In this document: piece by piece, positions 9,060-16,242 of the stretch
How the letters are laid out: the number at the start of each line of letters is the position of its first letter
Numbering within the stretch: the first letter of the stretch is position 1
Made by a program: the position numbers and the translations under genes
Notes under the pieces: generated by a model
What the model saw: only the letters and a program-made list of their open reading frames with translations
Databases searched by the model: none
Told to the model about the DNA's origin: nothing
Source of the DNA: Tellurirhabdus bombi
GTDB lineage: Bacteria > Bacteroidota > Bacteroidia > Cytophagales > Spirosomataceae
NCBI RefSeq assembly: GCF_021484805.1
Contig: NZ_CP090557.1
Coordinates: forward strand, 3,484,001-3,548,000
Reading direction: 5' to 3'
DNA length: 64,000 nt

Positions 9060-10562
9060 TCAGGCTAATTCCTCAACAGAGGCCGCTTTTTCAGGTAATT
9101 TTTTATTTTTCTTAAAATATCGTTTTTTGGTCTTTTCCCACCATATGGTATATACGTCCTTATCAAACAGGCGCGAATCATTGCGGGCCTTCTGAAGCAG
9201 GTAAAGCCCTATCGGCAACAAGCAGGCATTGGCCGCCCAGGCACCAATGGGCACCCACACGAGGCCTTCTTTAGCGTATTTATCCCCCGTCAGGGTCAAT
9301 ACATAAAGCAGAATGAAGAATAAAATAGACACCAGCACCGGCACCCCAAAGCCGCCCTTCTTAATAATGGCCCCCAAAGGCGCGCCGATTAAGAACATAA
9401 TAAAGCAGGAAATGGCCTGGGTAAATTTGTGGTGACTCTCCAGTTCGTAGCGAAACAGCGTTTTTTTCTTTTCCCGCAGATAAACCTGGTTTGACTCGGC
9501 GTAAGAAAGGACATTTTTCGCCTGAGAAAGCGCCAAACCCGGAATTTCCTGCTGCACACTCGCCGCTACCGGCCGTGCCAGCAAGGAGTCAATCCATTTA
9601 CCGGCTTTTACCGGCTTGACGTTGGCAATGGCTAAATCCGGCTTAAACTGATAGGTATAATATTGTTTCGAGGTGGCCGCCACACTGGCCTGCGACGCTT
9701 TCACCTCTTTATTGAGCGAGTCGGTCAGGATGGCCAGCTCGTTGAGGTTCTTCATGTATTCGTGGTACTGAAACTGCTGCTCATCGGTTCGTTTTAGCCC
9801 AAACGACTCCAGGCTGATGACCAGTTTATAATGCTTAAAGGAGTTGCGCATGAACTGGGCCATCTGATTGGAGCTCGTATACCGTGAGTTGTCCGAATAC
9901 TCGGTGTAGTCATTGCCGTTGAACAACTCGAAGATCAGGTATTGTTTGTCCGCCGTGGTAAACATGCGCCCGGAATCGGCCAGAATAATCTCCCGGTTCC
10001 CCGTTTCCATGCCACTGTCCTGGTGCTTGTAGATCACCATGCGTTTCAGCGTATTTCCGTCCTTGGATTTTTCGTCGGCCTTGATGCTGTACCCCGGTAA
10101 GTCGTTGTAGAAAATGCCTTCTTTGAGGTTCAGCGTGGCTTTAGCCGATTTGATGTCCCACAGCAGGCTGTATCCTTTCAGGTTGGCCCACGGCGCTACT
10201 TTGTTGTTAAACCAAAAGGAAAAAACGCTAATTCCAAGGGCGACAACCAGCATGGGCCGCAGAATACGGGTCATGGAGATCCCGGCGCTTTTTAAGGCCG
10301 TTAATTCGAAGAACTCGCCCAGATTCCCAAACGTCATCAGCGATGACAGCAAGACCGCCAGGGGAAGCGCAATGGGAACGGTGTTGAGGCTGAAAAAGAA
10401 AATAACCTTGCCAAACGTGAGCAGATCGATGTCTTTGGAGACGAACTCGTCCACGTAAAACATCATCAACCGCATCAGGAAGATGAAAATAACTACACAA
10501 AGGGTCAGCACAAAAGGTCCCCAAAAGGACTTGAGCACCAGTTTATCGATTTTCTTCAGCAC
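9060..10562 (-). CDS. LptF/LptG family lipopolysaccharide export permease (YjgP/YjgQ)
   Basis: Inner-membrane permease of the LPS transport complex (LptB2FG). The N-terminal half holds three transmembrane helices (around 12-34, 55-85 and 100-122); a periplasmic beta-jellyroll-type region covers about 130-390; three more helices follow (around 385-470) with SCFIMFLIGAPLGAIIKKGG, a family hallmark. The charged cytoplasmic tail (KKRYFKKNKKLPEKAASVEE) is typical of Bacteroidota members. Whether it acts as LptF or LptG cannot be told from one sequence, and no partner is in the window. The preceding gene, a START-like protein, ends only 10 bases upstream, so they are likely cotranscribed. Confidence 0.85.
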   Translation of the reverse strand: MLKKIDKLVLKSFWGPFVLTLCVVIFIFLMRLMMFYVDEFVSKDIDLLTFGKVIFFFSLNTVPIALPLAVLLSSLMTFGNLGEFFELTALKSAGISMTRILRPMLVVALGISVFSFWFNNKVAPWANLKGYSLLWDIKSAKATLNLKEGIFYNDLPGYSIKADEKSKDGNTLKRMVIYKHQDSGMETGNREIILADSGRMFTTADKQYLIFELFNGNDYTEYSDNSRYTSSNQMAQFMRNSFKHYKLVISLESFGLKRTDEQQFQYHEYMKNLNELAILTDSLNKEVKASQASVAATSKQYYTYQFKPDLAIANVKPVKAGKWIDSLLARPVAASVQQEIPGLALSQAKNVLSYAESNQVYLREKKKTLFRYELESHHKFTQAISCFIMFLIGAPLGAIIKKGGFGVPVLVSILFFILLYVLTLTGDKYAKEGLVWVPIGAWAANACLLPIGLYLLQKARNDSRLFDKDVYTIWWEKTKKRYFKKNKKLPEKAASVEELA

Positions 10563-10572
10563 ACCCGGTTTC

Positions 10573-10962
10573 TTAACTACCTACGATCTCTTTTAGCTTA
10601 TCCATTAAACCGTTCCAAAGCGATTTAAGTTCGTCAATATCAGCGTTGGATGAGTAGTCGGTTACCCGCAGGAAGGTAGATTGCGTCAACTCACTTACAT
10701 CAACCCGAAAATCGATGTAATTATTGTCTGACCGCTCCGTACCGTTTAAAAATTCAAAGCGAACACTTTTGTTCTGCCGCAGCGACACCTGGCGGGCGGG
10801 GTGACTTTCGCCATCCCAGTAGAAGTCATAGACGTGATCGGGCATCACATTCACTTTCGTCGCAAACCACTGCGAAAGGCCGGAAGCCGTACTGATATAA
10901 GGAAACAATACCTTAGGCGATGCCCTCAATTCGTATTCGGTAATGAATTTAAATTTTTCCAT
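10573..10962 (-). CDS. START-like (AHSA1/SRPBCC) domain protein
   Basis: A single 129-residue domain of the START-like/SRPBCC superfamily: FITEYELRASPKVLFPYIST, then GLSQWFATKVNV and a C-terminal helix (ELKSLWNGLMDKLKEIVGS). These domains form a cleft that binds small hydrophobic ligands or a client protein; the ligand is unknown. Close relatives are conserved in nearly all Bacteroidota upstream of an LptF/G-type permease, as here, which suggests a link to the cell envelope, but this is inferred from position only. The start is firm because the intergenic region to tRNA-Met carries the tRNA promoter. Confidence 0.75.
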   Translation of the reverse strand: MEKFKFITEYELRASPKVLFPYISTASGLSQWFATKVNVMPDHVYDFYWDGESHPARQVSLRQNKSVRFEFLNGTERSDNNYIDFRVDVSELTQSTFLRVTDYSSNADIDELKSLWNGLMDKLKEIVGS

Positions 10963-11064
10963 AGTCTTGCCGTAATTGATTGCTGCACCGATGAGAAACG
11001 GTCAGAAAACAAAGGTAGCAGAATTTTGAAATGGTCAAAATTCTGTTCCAAATCAAAATTTTTG

Positions 11065-11094
11065 TTGCACGAACCTATTTTTTTCCTACTTTTG
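11065..11094 (+). promoter_or_regulatory. Promoter of tRNA-Met
   Basis: TTG at 11065-11067 and TACTTTTG at 11087-11094 are separated by 19 bases, an exact match to the Bacteroidota -33/-7 consensus. The tRNA begins 15 bases after the -7 element, leaving a leader of about eight bases. The same TACTTTTGCATC string occurs in front of the tRNA-Lys pair. Confidence 0.75.
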
Positions 11095-11109
11095 CATCAC
11101 CAAAATCAA

Positions 11110-11183
11110 GGCGGGGTAGCTCAGATGGTTAGAGCGCAGGATTCATAACCCTGAGGTCACGGGTTCGATTCCCGTCCCCGCTA
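11110..11183 (+). tRNA. tRNA-Met (CAU)
   Basis: A full cloverleaf is visible: acceptor GGCGGGG paired with CCCCGCU (G1-U72 wobble), D arm GCUCAGAUGGUUAGAGC, anticodon loop UUCAUAA with anticodon CAU, and T arm ACGGG-UUCGAUU-CCCGU, with discriminator A. No CCA is encoded. The G1-U72 wobble pair and the anticodon stem lacking three G-C pairs argue against the initiator, so it is most likely the elongator; a CAU-reading tRNA-Ile cannot be excluded by eye. Confidence 0.9.
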
Positions 11184-11189
11184 CAACGA

Positions 11190-11224
11190 AAAAGCCACTC
11201 TTAAGAGTGGCTTTTCTTTTTTTT
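11190..11224 (+). terminator. Intrinsic terminator after tRNA-Met
   Basis: An 11-bp stem AAAAGCCACTC / GAGTGGCTTTT with a TTAA loop is followed by C and a run of T. It lies between the tRNA and the convergent holA stop at 11227, and its A-rich left flank lets it work in both directions. Confidence 0.85.
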
Positions 11225-11226
11225 AG

Positions 11227-12246
11227 TCAATGCAAGACATTGAAAACCAATTCTTTCAAAATTTCACCTTCGTTGATTGTCGGCGCATTGATTCCCTTAC
11301 ACAGGCCATCGGCCTGCCGGATGGCGTGAATGATGGCCGCCACTTTCCACAACGGATAGGCCCGTGCCGCCAGCATATAATCTTTGACAAAGTAGGGATT
11401 CACGCCCAATAAGGAAGCCAATCCTTTCTCCGATTGGTCCCGGGAAGCCTGCACCATCAACACTTTCGCAAAAAACTGGTACAATAAAATCAGCATTGGC
11501 GGTAGCGGATTGTCTTTGGGATTTCGGCTGAAATAATCGACAATCCGGTTGGACTTGACCACATCGCGTTGCGTCAGCGCTTTCTGCAACTCAAAAACAT
11601 TGTATTCTTTGCTAATTCCGACCAACCGCTCCACCGTTTCGGCACTGATCTCCTCCCCCGGTTTCAAGTTAATCAATACTTTGTCAATCTCTCCGGCCAG
11701 TCGTTTCAGGTCATTCCCAATGTAATCGAACAGCATCTGGATGGCCTTCAGACTTACCTTGGCGTTCTGCTGCCGACAGTAATCGCCAATCCAGTTGGGC
11801 ACTTTATCGTCGTAGAGGCGCTTCGACTGCAACAAAACGCCTTTCTGGGCAAAAGCCTTGGGCAACGACTTTCGCTCATCGAAAGCGCCTTTGTGGCACA
11901 GCACCAGTACCGTCGACGGCAAGGGCTTCAACACGTAATCTTCCAGCAGGTTTTGCGACGCTTTGTCTTTAAACCCACCAATATCCTGCGCCTCCTTGAC
12001 CAAAACCAGTTGTCGGTCGCCCATAAAAGGGTACCGCCTGGCCATGTTTAACACCGCCCCGACATCGGTATCTTTTCCAAAAGCGATCAATTGATTAAAC
12101 CCTTTTTCCGCTTCCGGCACAACCGCTTTTTCTAACTCATCCGCTATTTTATCAATATAATACGATTCATCGCCGTGCAGCAAATACACCGCAGCAAACT
12201 GTTTCTTTTTAATGTCTTTCAATAATTGGTCAATAGCGGGTGTCAT
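11227..12246 (-). CDS. holA: DNA polymerase III delta subunit
   Basis: HolA opens the sliding clamp inside the clamp loader. The 339-residue protein has the family layout: an N-terminal P-loop-like domain without a working Walker A (QFAAVYLLHGDESYYIDKIAD), the segment MARRYPFMGDRQLVLVKEAQ, the lid region FDYIGNDLKRLAGEIDKVLI, and a helical C-terminal collar domain (ending NEGEILKELVFNVLH). Overall identity is low in this family, but the motif order is clear. The gene stands alone, and its stop shares the bidirectional terminator with tRNA-Met. A GGTAAC...GTTACC inverted repeat at 12286-12306 lies upstream of the start. Confidence 0.92.
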   Translation of the reverse strand: MTPAIDQLLKDIKKKQFAAVYLLHGDESYYIDKIADELEKAVVPEAEKGFNQLIAFGKDTDVGAVLNMARRYPFMGDRQLVLVKEAQDIGGFKDKASQNLLEDYVLKPLPSTVLVLCHKGAFDERKSLPKAFAQKGVLLQSKRLYDDKVPNWIGDYCRQQNAKVSLKAIQMLFDYIGNDLKRLAGEIDKVLINLKPGEEISAETVERLVGISKEYNVFELQKALTQRDVVKSNRIVDYFSRNPKDNPLPPMLILLYQFFAKVLMVQASRDQSEKGLASLLGVNPYFVKDYMLAARAYPLWKVAAIIHAIRQADGLCKGINAPTINEGEILKELVFNVLH

Positions 12247-12325
12247 TCCAGAAGTATGCTTGAAAATATTCAGTTTCGTTAAAACGGTAACCCACAGTTT
12301 GTTACCAAAAATCTAGCACTGTTAA

Positions 12326-12919
12326 CTAATTGTCTACTAGCCACTGCCGAACCGCGGCCTTCAATTGCGGAAAGAACAACGCAAAACCCGATTCAAATGC
12401 CGCGTAATGCTGCCGCAAATCGTCGACGGCGGTATCCAGGTTAGAGGGGAAAGCCGTGCGGCGCGACATGCCCTTTAGCGACCGGTCAATGCCTTCCAGC
12501 GTGCGGTAGGCCGTCAGCCAATCCTGCTGAATCATGTAATCGGCCATGCGGTGGGCGGCCACCGGCAAGCTTTCCTGCCTCCGGCGAATTACCCCGTAGA
12601 AGTTCTGGACAAACCCTTCCAGTGGCTCATCCGCAAGCTGCGAAAACCGATTGGCCAGAAAATAATCGAAGAAAACATCAATGGCGGCCCCGGCATACTT
12701 CCGGCAGCGCGGCCTGACAATTATCCGTAATTCTTCAACAAGAGAGTGCGTATCCGTGAAGGAATCAATCTGCCGGTGCAGCCGAACACCCCGCTGTACC
12801 TCCACGGACAGTCCATGGCGCGGGTGGCCCGGGTCGCCTTTGATAAAGTCGGCGATGAAATTGCCAATCAGCAGATGTTCATCCCCTCCCGATAAAAAAG
12901 CGTGTGCTAAAATATTCAT
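12326..12919 (-). CDS. Acyl carrier protein phosphodiesterase family protein
   Basis: The 197-residue protein belongs to the AcpH/ACPD family, which removes the 4'-phosphopantetheine arm from acyl carrier protein. Seen: MNILAHAFLSGGDEHLLIGNFIADF, then GVRLHRQIDSFTDTH with its metal-binding His/Asp cluster (HD-like), and a conserved DVFFDYFLA. These metal-dependent helical proteins need Mn or Mg. The gene begins 9 bases after the dCMP deaminase stop, so the two are probably one operon. Actual activity on ACP is family knowledge and not proven for the Bacteroidota branch. Confidence 0.82.
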   Translation of the reverse strand: MNILAHAFLSGGDEHLLIGNFIADFIKGDPGHPRHGLSVEVQRGVRLHRQIDSFTDTHSLVEELRIIVRPRCRKYAGAAIDVFFDYFLANRFSQLADEPLEGFVQNFYGVIRRRQESLPVAAHRMADYMIQQDWLTAYRTLEGIDRSLKGMSRRTAFPSNLDTAVDDLRQHYAAFESGFALFFPQLKAAVRQWLVDN

Positions 12920-12928
12920 AATCGTTCC

Positions 12929-13462
12929 CTACAGATGCGGGTCGCCCGCGCGGCGGACCGGCTGCACAAAAGTCGCTTCGAAACCTTCCGAAGGACGGTA
13001 CGCCTCTACTTCTACGCCAAATTTCCGCAGGAATTCAACGCCTTCATCCAGGGGAATTCCTTTGTAACGGGCGTAAGAATGCAGAAAAATCACTTTGGCA
13101 ATTTTCATGCTGTAAATAATCCGGGCGCAGGAGATACAAGGCGAGAGCGTTACGTAGATCGTAGCCCCCTCTATGTCGGCTCCGTTCTTGGCCGCGTACA
13201 AGATCGCATTTTGCTCCGCGTGCAAAGCCAGGGAGCAGCTTCCTTTCGAATCGCGGGGGCAACCGACACCGGGAAATTCCTCGTCGCAGTTATGGGTTCC
13301 TGCGGGAGGTCCGTTATACCCAATCGAGATAATCCGGGTTTCTTTGGTCAATACGGCTCCAACCTGCGCTTTAATGCAGTGCGAACGCCGTGAGAGGTTT
13401 ACGGCCAGTTCCATGAAAATATCATCAAAACGGGGCCGGGCATGAGTAGTTTCGGTGGTCAT
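12929..13462 (-). CDS. Deoxycytidylate (dCMP) deaminase
   Basis: Zinc-dependent cytidine/deoxycytidylate deaminase. The zinc site is plain: HAEQNAIL (His ligand and catalytic Glu) and PCISC (two Cys ligands). The Cys- and His-containing insert THNCDEEFPGVGCPRDSKGS is typical of the dCMP deaminase/ComEB group, distinguishing it from tRNA or free cytidine deaminases. It would turn dCMP into dUMP for thymidylate synthesis. Length, 177 residues, is normal. The gene heads a two-gene unit with the ACP phosphodiesterase-like gene. A strong hairpin separates it from the UbiB-like gene upstream. Confidence 0.92.
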   Translation of the reverse strand: MTTETTHARPRFDDIFMELAVNLSRRSHCIKAQVGAVLTKETRIISIGYNGPPAGTHNCDEEFPGVGCPRDSKGSCSLALHAEQNAILYAAKNGADIEGATIYVTLSPCISCARIIYSMKIAKVIFLHSYARYKGIPLDEGVEFLRKFGVEVEAYRPSEGFEATFVQPVRRAGDPHL

Positions 13463-13485
13463 TAATTCAATCTACAGACGGTTTG

Positions 13486-13518
13486 CTTCTGGCCTTGCCT
13501 TTAAAAGCAGGCCAGAAG
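13486..13518 (-). terminator. Hairpin between the UbiB-like and dCMP deaminase genes
   Basis: CTTCTGGCCT (13486-13495) pairs perfectly with AGGCCAGAAG (13509-13518) around a 13-base loop. It lies downstream of the minus-strand UbiB-like gene and just upstream of the deaminase gene. No T-run follows in either direction, so it could be an RNA 3' stabiliser or weak terminator. Confidence 0.4.
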
Positions 13519-13543
13519 TCAAAGGTCAGCCTTAATCTTTGAA

Positions 13544-14878
13544 TCAGTGCAATTCAGGCTCAAGATTTTTTGGTTTCAGCCAATCCGGGCGCTTCGTCAC
13601 AATCCGGGCTTTCAATTCATTCAGCATGGAATAAAGCCCAAAATAGGTACGATTAATGTACAACCCGTGTTGCGAACCCCGCGCTACTTTCGAGTTTTTC
13701 AGCTCGTCTACCTTCGACAGGCTGTCGGCAAACGCATACACCCGATCAAAATAAGCATCGTCGCCAAAATCAAAAGTGGCGGCGTTGAAGGGTTCGCCCA
13801 GCATGGCGGTCATTTGCTTGAACAGATCGGTAAAGAATGCCTGCTCGCGGGGACTATCTTCCGATACGATAAACTCCAGGTTATGGAAAATTTCTCGCGT
13901 CAGCGCCTCATCCTCAAGTGTATCGCTATTGATGAGCCGGAAATAATTGTCGTAAAAAAACTCCGGAATCTCTTTAACGCAGCCAAAGTCAATTACGCCC
14001 AGGGTACCATCGGCCCGCATCAGAAAATTTCCCGGATGCGGATCGGCGTGCACCTGCCGCAAGTGGTGAATCTGAAAATCGTAGAAATCCCACAGCAATT
14101 GCCCCAGCTGATCGCGCACTTCCTGGGAGGGATTCGTTTTCAGAAAATCCCGCAAATGCAAGCCTTCCAGCCAGTCCATCGTCAGGATTCGTTTGCTGGA
14201 CAATTCGGGGTAATAAACCGGAAAAACCAACCCCTCGATATGGGCGCAGGCTTCCGAGATGTGCACCGACCGGCGCAGTTCCAGTTCGTAATCCGTTTCC
14301 TCCAGCAATTTCGATTCCACTTCGCCCATGTACCGGTCAATGTCCCGCTCGTTGAGGCCCAGCAGCGAAATGGCCAGTGGTTTGGCAATCCGCAGGTCCG
14401 AACTCACCGAATCGGCCACGCCCGGATACTGCACCTTTACGGCCAGCTTCCTGCCTTCCTTCCAGGCCTGGTGTACCTGACCGATGGAAGCCGCATTGAC
14501 CGAATTCATCTCGAACTGCTCAAAAAGCTGCTGGGGCGTCTTGCCGAAAGCCGTTTTGAAGGTTTTCACCACCAGGGGCCCCGACAGCGGCGGAGCCGAG
14601 TACTGCGACATGGTAAATTTATCGACGTAGGCACGCGGCAGAATGTTCCGGTCCATGCTCAACATCTGCGCCATCTTTAACGCGCTCCCCTTCAGTTCAC
14701 TGAGGGCGTCGTAAATATCGGCGGCATTGTCTTTATGCAATTCATCCCTCGGCAAATCGGGCTGAACCAGCTTTTTGCTGTAATGCTTTATGTAGTTTCC
14801 ACCGACTTTTATCCCGGCTTTCACAAACTGACTGGCCCGCGCAACCTTCGTCGTCGGAATATGATTTTGCGTCTTCAT
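13544..14878 (-). CDS. ABC1/UbiB-family atypical protein kinase-like protein
   Basis: The start is set at 14878 (MKTQNHIPTTKVARASQ); the longer open frame adds 41 residues encoded by a repeat element and is not credible. The UbiB/ABC1 signature is complete: the KxGQ-like helix ELKSGALKMAQMLS (here LKGSALKMAQML), the nucleotide-binding lysine in KLAVKVQYPGV, HADPHPGNFL as catalytic loop and IDFGCVKE as the metal-binding DFG. These proteins support lipid or quinone metabolism as ATPases or kinases. Since this organism makes menaquinone (menD is present), ubiquinone synthesis itself is unlikely. It follows a TetR regulator gene on the same strand, a pairing I have seen in other Bacteroidota. Confidence 0.85.
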   Translation of the reverse strand: MKTQNHIPTTKVARASQFVKAGIKVGGNYIKHYSKKLVQPDLPRDELHKDNAADIYDALSELKGSALKMAQMLSMDRNILPRAYVDKFTMSQYSAPPLSGPLVVKTFKTAFGKTPQQLFEQFEMNSVNAASIGQVHQAWKEGRKLAVKVQYPGVADSVSSDLRIAKPLAISLLGLNERDIDRYMGEVESKLLEETDYELELRRSVHISEACAHIEGLVFPVYYPELSSKRILTMDWLEGLHLRDFLKTNPSQEVRDQLGQLLWDFYDFQIHHLRQVHADPHPGNFLMRADGTLGVIDFGCVKEIPEFFYDNYFRLINSDTLEDEALTREIFHNLEFIVSEDSPREQAFFTDLFKQMTAMLGEPFNAATFDFGDDAYFDRVYAFADSLSKVDELKNSKVARGSQHGLYINRTYFGLYSMLNELKARIVTKRPDWLKPKNLEPELH

Positions 14879-14890
14879 AGCGGATAAAAT

Positions 14891-15022
14891 AAAGAGTGAA
14901 AGCGATAAAGGGTGAAAGAGCGAAGCTAGTCCACGCCTTTTCGCTTTTGTTCTTGGACAAAGACTGAATGCGATATAGGGGGAAAAGCGAAGCCAATTCA
15001 CTCTTTATCACTTTCACTCTTT
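14891..15022. repeat. MITE-like inverted-repeat element between the TetR and UbiB-like genes
   Basis: Arms of 26 bases at 14891-14916 and 14997-15022 are reverse complements at 24 of 26 positions. They are built from the words AAAGAGTGAAAG and GATAAAG. The 80-base centre holds a second, weaker inverted repeat (CTTTTCGCTT and AAAAGCGAAG). The element fills nearly the whole gap between the TetR stop (15030) and the UbiB-like start (14878). No transposase is encoded. Confidence 0.65.
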
Positions 15023-15029
15023 CGCTCTT

Positions 15030-15704
15030 TTACCTGTTTTGGTACATGAATTTGGCCAGGTCAAAAAGCGAGTCCAGCGGCGAACGGCCAATAAGATCGA
15101 AAGCGGTATTCACGGATTTTTCGATGGCCGTGTCGGTTTTCTCGAAGCCTTTGCTAACGTCGTTGATCCAGAAATCGAGCAGAAGAAGCGTCTGGGTCCA
15201 AAGTCCATCGGCGTACCGATTGGACAGAAAAGGACGCGGCTCTACCTCTTTGCTTTCGCGCCCTTCGGCCAGCAAATCCCGGGAAAAGTCGTAGAAGGCT
15301 TCTTTGAATGGTTTCCAGACGGACGAGGCCATCCAGCGTTGCCCCAGCCGCCCCGCTAACGGAGATCCCCGCTGGGCACTCGTTTCCCGGATTCGTCCGT
15401 AGCTAAAGACAAAGAAGCTGCGCTGTCCTTTGAGGACTTCAATCCAGGTGTAATAAAAGGCGAGTAGTTTTTCCCGTACCGAATACGTCTGGTACACGTC
15501 GTCTCCTTCTACCGTCTGCCGGGCTTGCGTAAAAGCCGCCAGCCAAATGTCGGCTTCAATGGCTTCGAAGGACGGATAGTGTTCGTAGAACTCTCCTTCA
15601 GTGATTTTCTGTTTTTTTGCAAACTGGTATACGGACGGCGGAGGGGTGCCGTGTTCCAGCACGTATTCTGTATAGGCTTTACGGATTTTTTCCAGTTTTT
15701 CCAT
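15030..15704 (-). CDS. TetR family transcriptional regulator
   Basis: The 224-residue protein has an N-terminal TetR helix-turn-helix: EKIRKAYTEYVLEHG, then SVYQFAKKQKITEGEFYEHYPSFEAIEADIW, the standard tri-helical DNA-binding unit. The C-terminal ~150 residues form the helical ligand-binding domain, ending FDLAKFMYQNR. The ligand is unknown. The UbiB-like gene lies directly downstream, separated by an inverted-repeat element. The pairing suggests that the regulator and kinase belong to one membrane- or lipid-stress unit, but this is inference from neighbourhood. Confidence 0.85.
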   Translation of the reverse strand: MEKLEKIRKAYTEYVLEHGTPPPSVYQFAKKQKITEGEFYEHYPSFEAIEADIWLAAFTQARQTVEGDDVYQTYSVREKLLAFYYTWIEVLKGQRSFFVFSYGRIRETSAQRGSPLAGRLGQRWMASSVWKPFKEAFYDFSRDLLAEGRESKEVEPRPFLSNRYADGLWTQTLLLLDFWINDVSKGFEKTDTAIEKSVNTAFDLIGRSPLDSLFDLAKFMYQNR

Positions 15705-15735
15705 ATAAGGAAAACGTACCGTTTCACTAAAAAGT

Positions 15736-16227
15736 TTAGCTTTTCATGTTGACAAATTGCAGCGGAACTTCTTCTACCGAACGACGCAACAGCGCAATGA
15801 CCGCTTGCAGCTCATCGATTTTTTTACTGCTGACCCGAACCTGGTCCTCCATCGCCTGAGCCGTTACTTTAGGATACTGGTCTTTAATGATTTTCAGTAC
15901 TTTACGCTGCTGGTCTTTGTCCAATCCCTGCCGTACTTTCAGGTCTTTACGCAGCCGGCTGCCCGCAGGCGTTGCGTCCACGCTAAAATCCAGACAGCGA
16001 CCATCCAGCCCTTGTTTCACAATTCGGGTCAATAAAATATCCTCGATCGATTTCAGATTCATTTCGTTATCCGTCTCAATCCGGATGTTTGGCGCTTTTT
16101 TGTCCAGTTCAACCGTGGTTTTGCTGCTGCGCAAATCGTATCGGGTCCCGATTTCTTTGACGGCGACGTTTACCGCATTGTCTAACGTTTGCAGATCTAC
16201 TTTACTGACGATATCAAATGATGCCAT
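15736..16227 (-). CDS. yajQ: YajQ family nucleotide-binding protein
   Basis: Small two-ferredoxin-fold protein of the YajQ family. The match is end to end: MASFDIVSKVDLQTLDNAVN, TRYDLRSSKTTVELDKK, RIETDNEMNLKSIEDIL, KVLKIIKDQYPKVTAQAMED and the final VRVSSKKIDELQAVIALLRR. In Xanthomonas a relative binds cyclic di-GMP and works with a LysR regulator; in other bacteria the ligand is unsettled. Length 163 is typical. It sits 15 bases downstream of the comEC stop and so may be cotranscribed with it. Confidence 0.95.
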   Translation of the reverse strand: MASFDIVSKVDLQTLDNAVNVAVKEIGTRYDLRSSKTTVELDKKAPNIRIETDNEMNLKSIEDILLTRIVKQGLDGRCLDFSVDATPAGSRLRKDLKVRQGLDKDQQRKVLKIIKDQYPKVTAQAMEDQVRVSSKKIDELQAVIALLRRSVEEVPLQFVNMKS

Positions 16228-16242
16228 ACTTAACTAGCAGAA

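Noticed and set aside
12286-12306. GGTAAC/GTTACC inverted repeat upstream of holA
   Set aside because: Only six-base arms; could arise by chance and no regulator is nearby.
13547-14680. 377-codon open frame on the plus strand
   Set aside because: Antisense to the UbiB-like kinase, with no family match and arginine/histidine-rich shadow composition.
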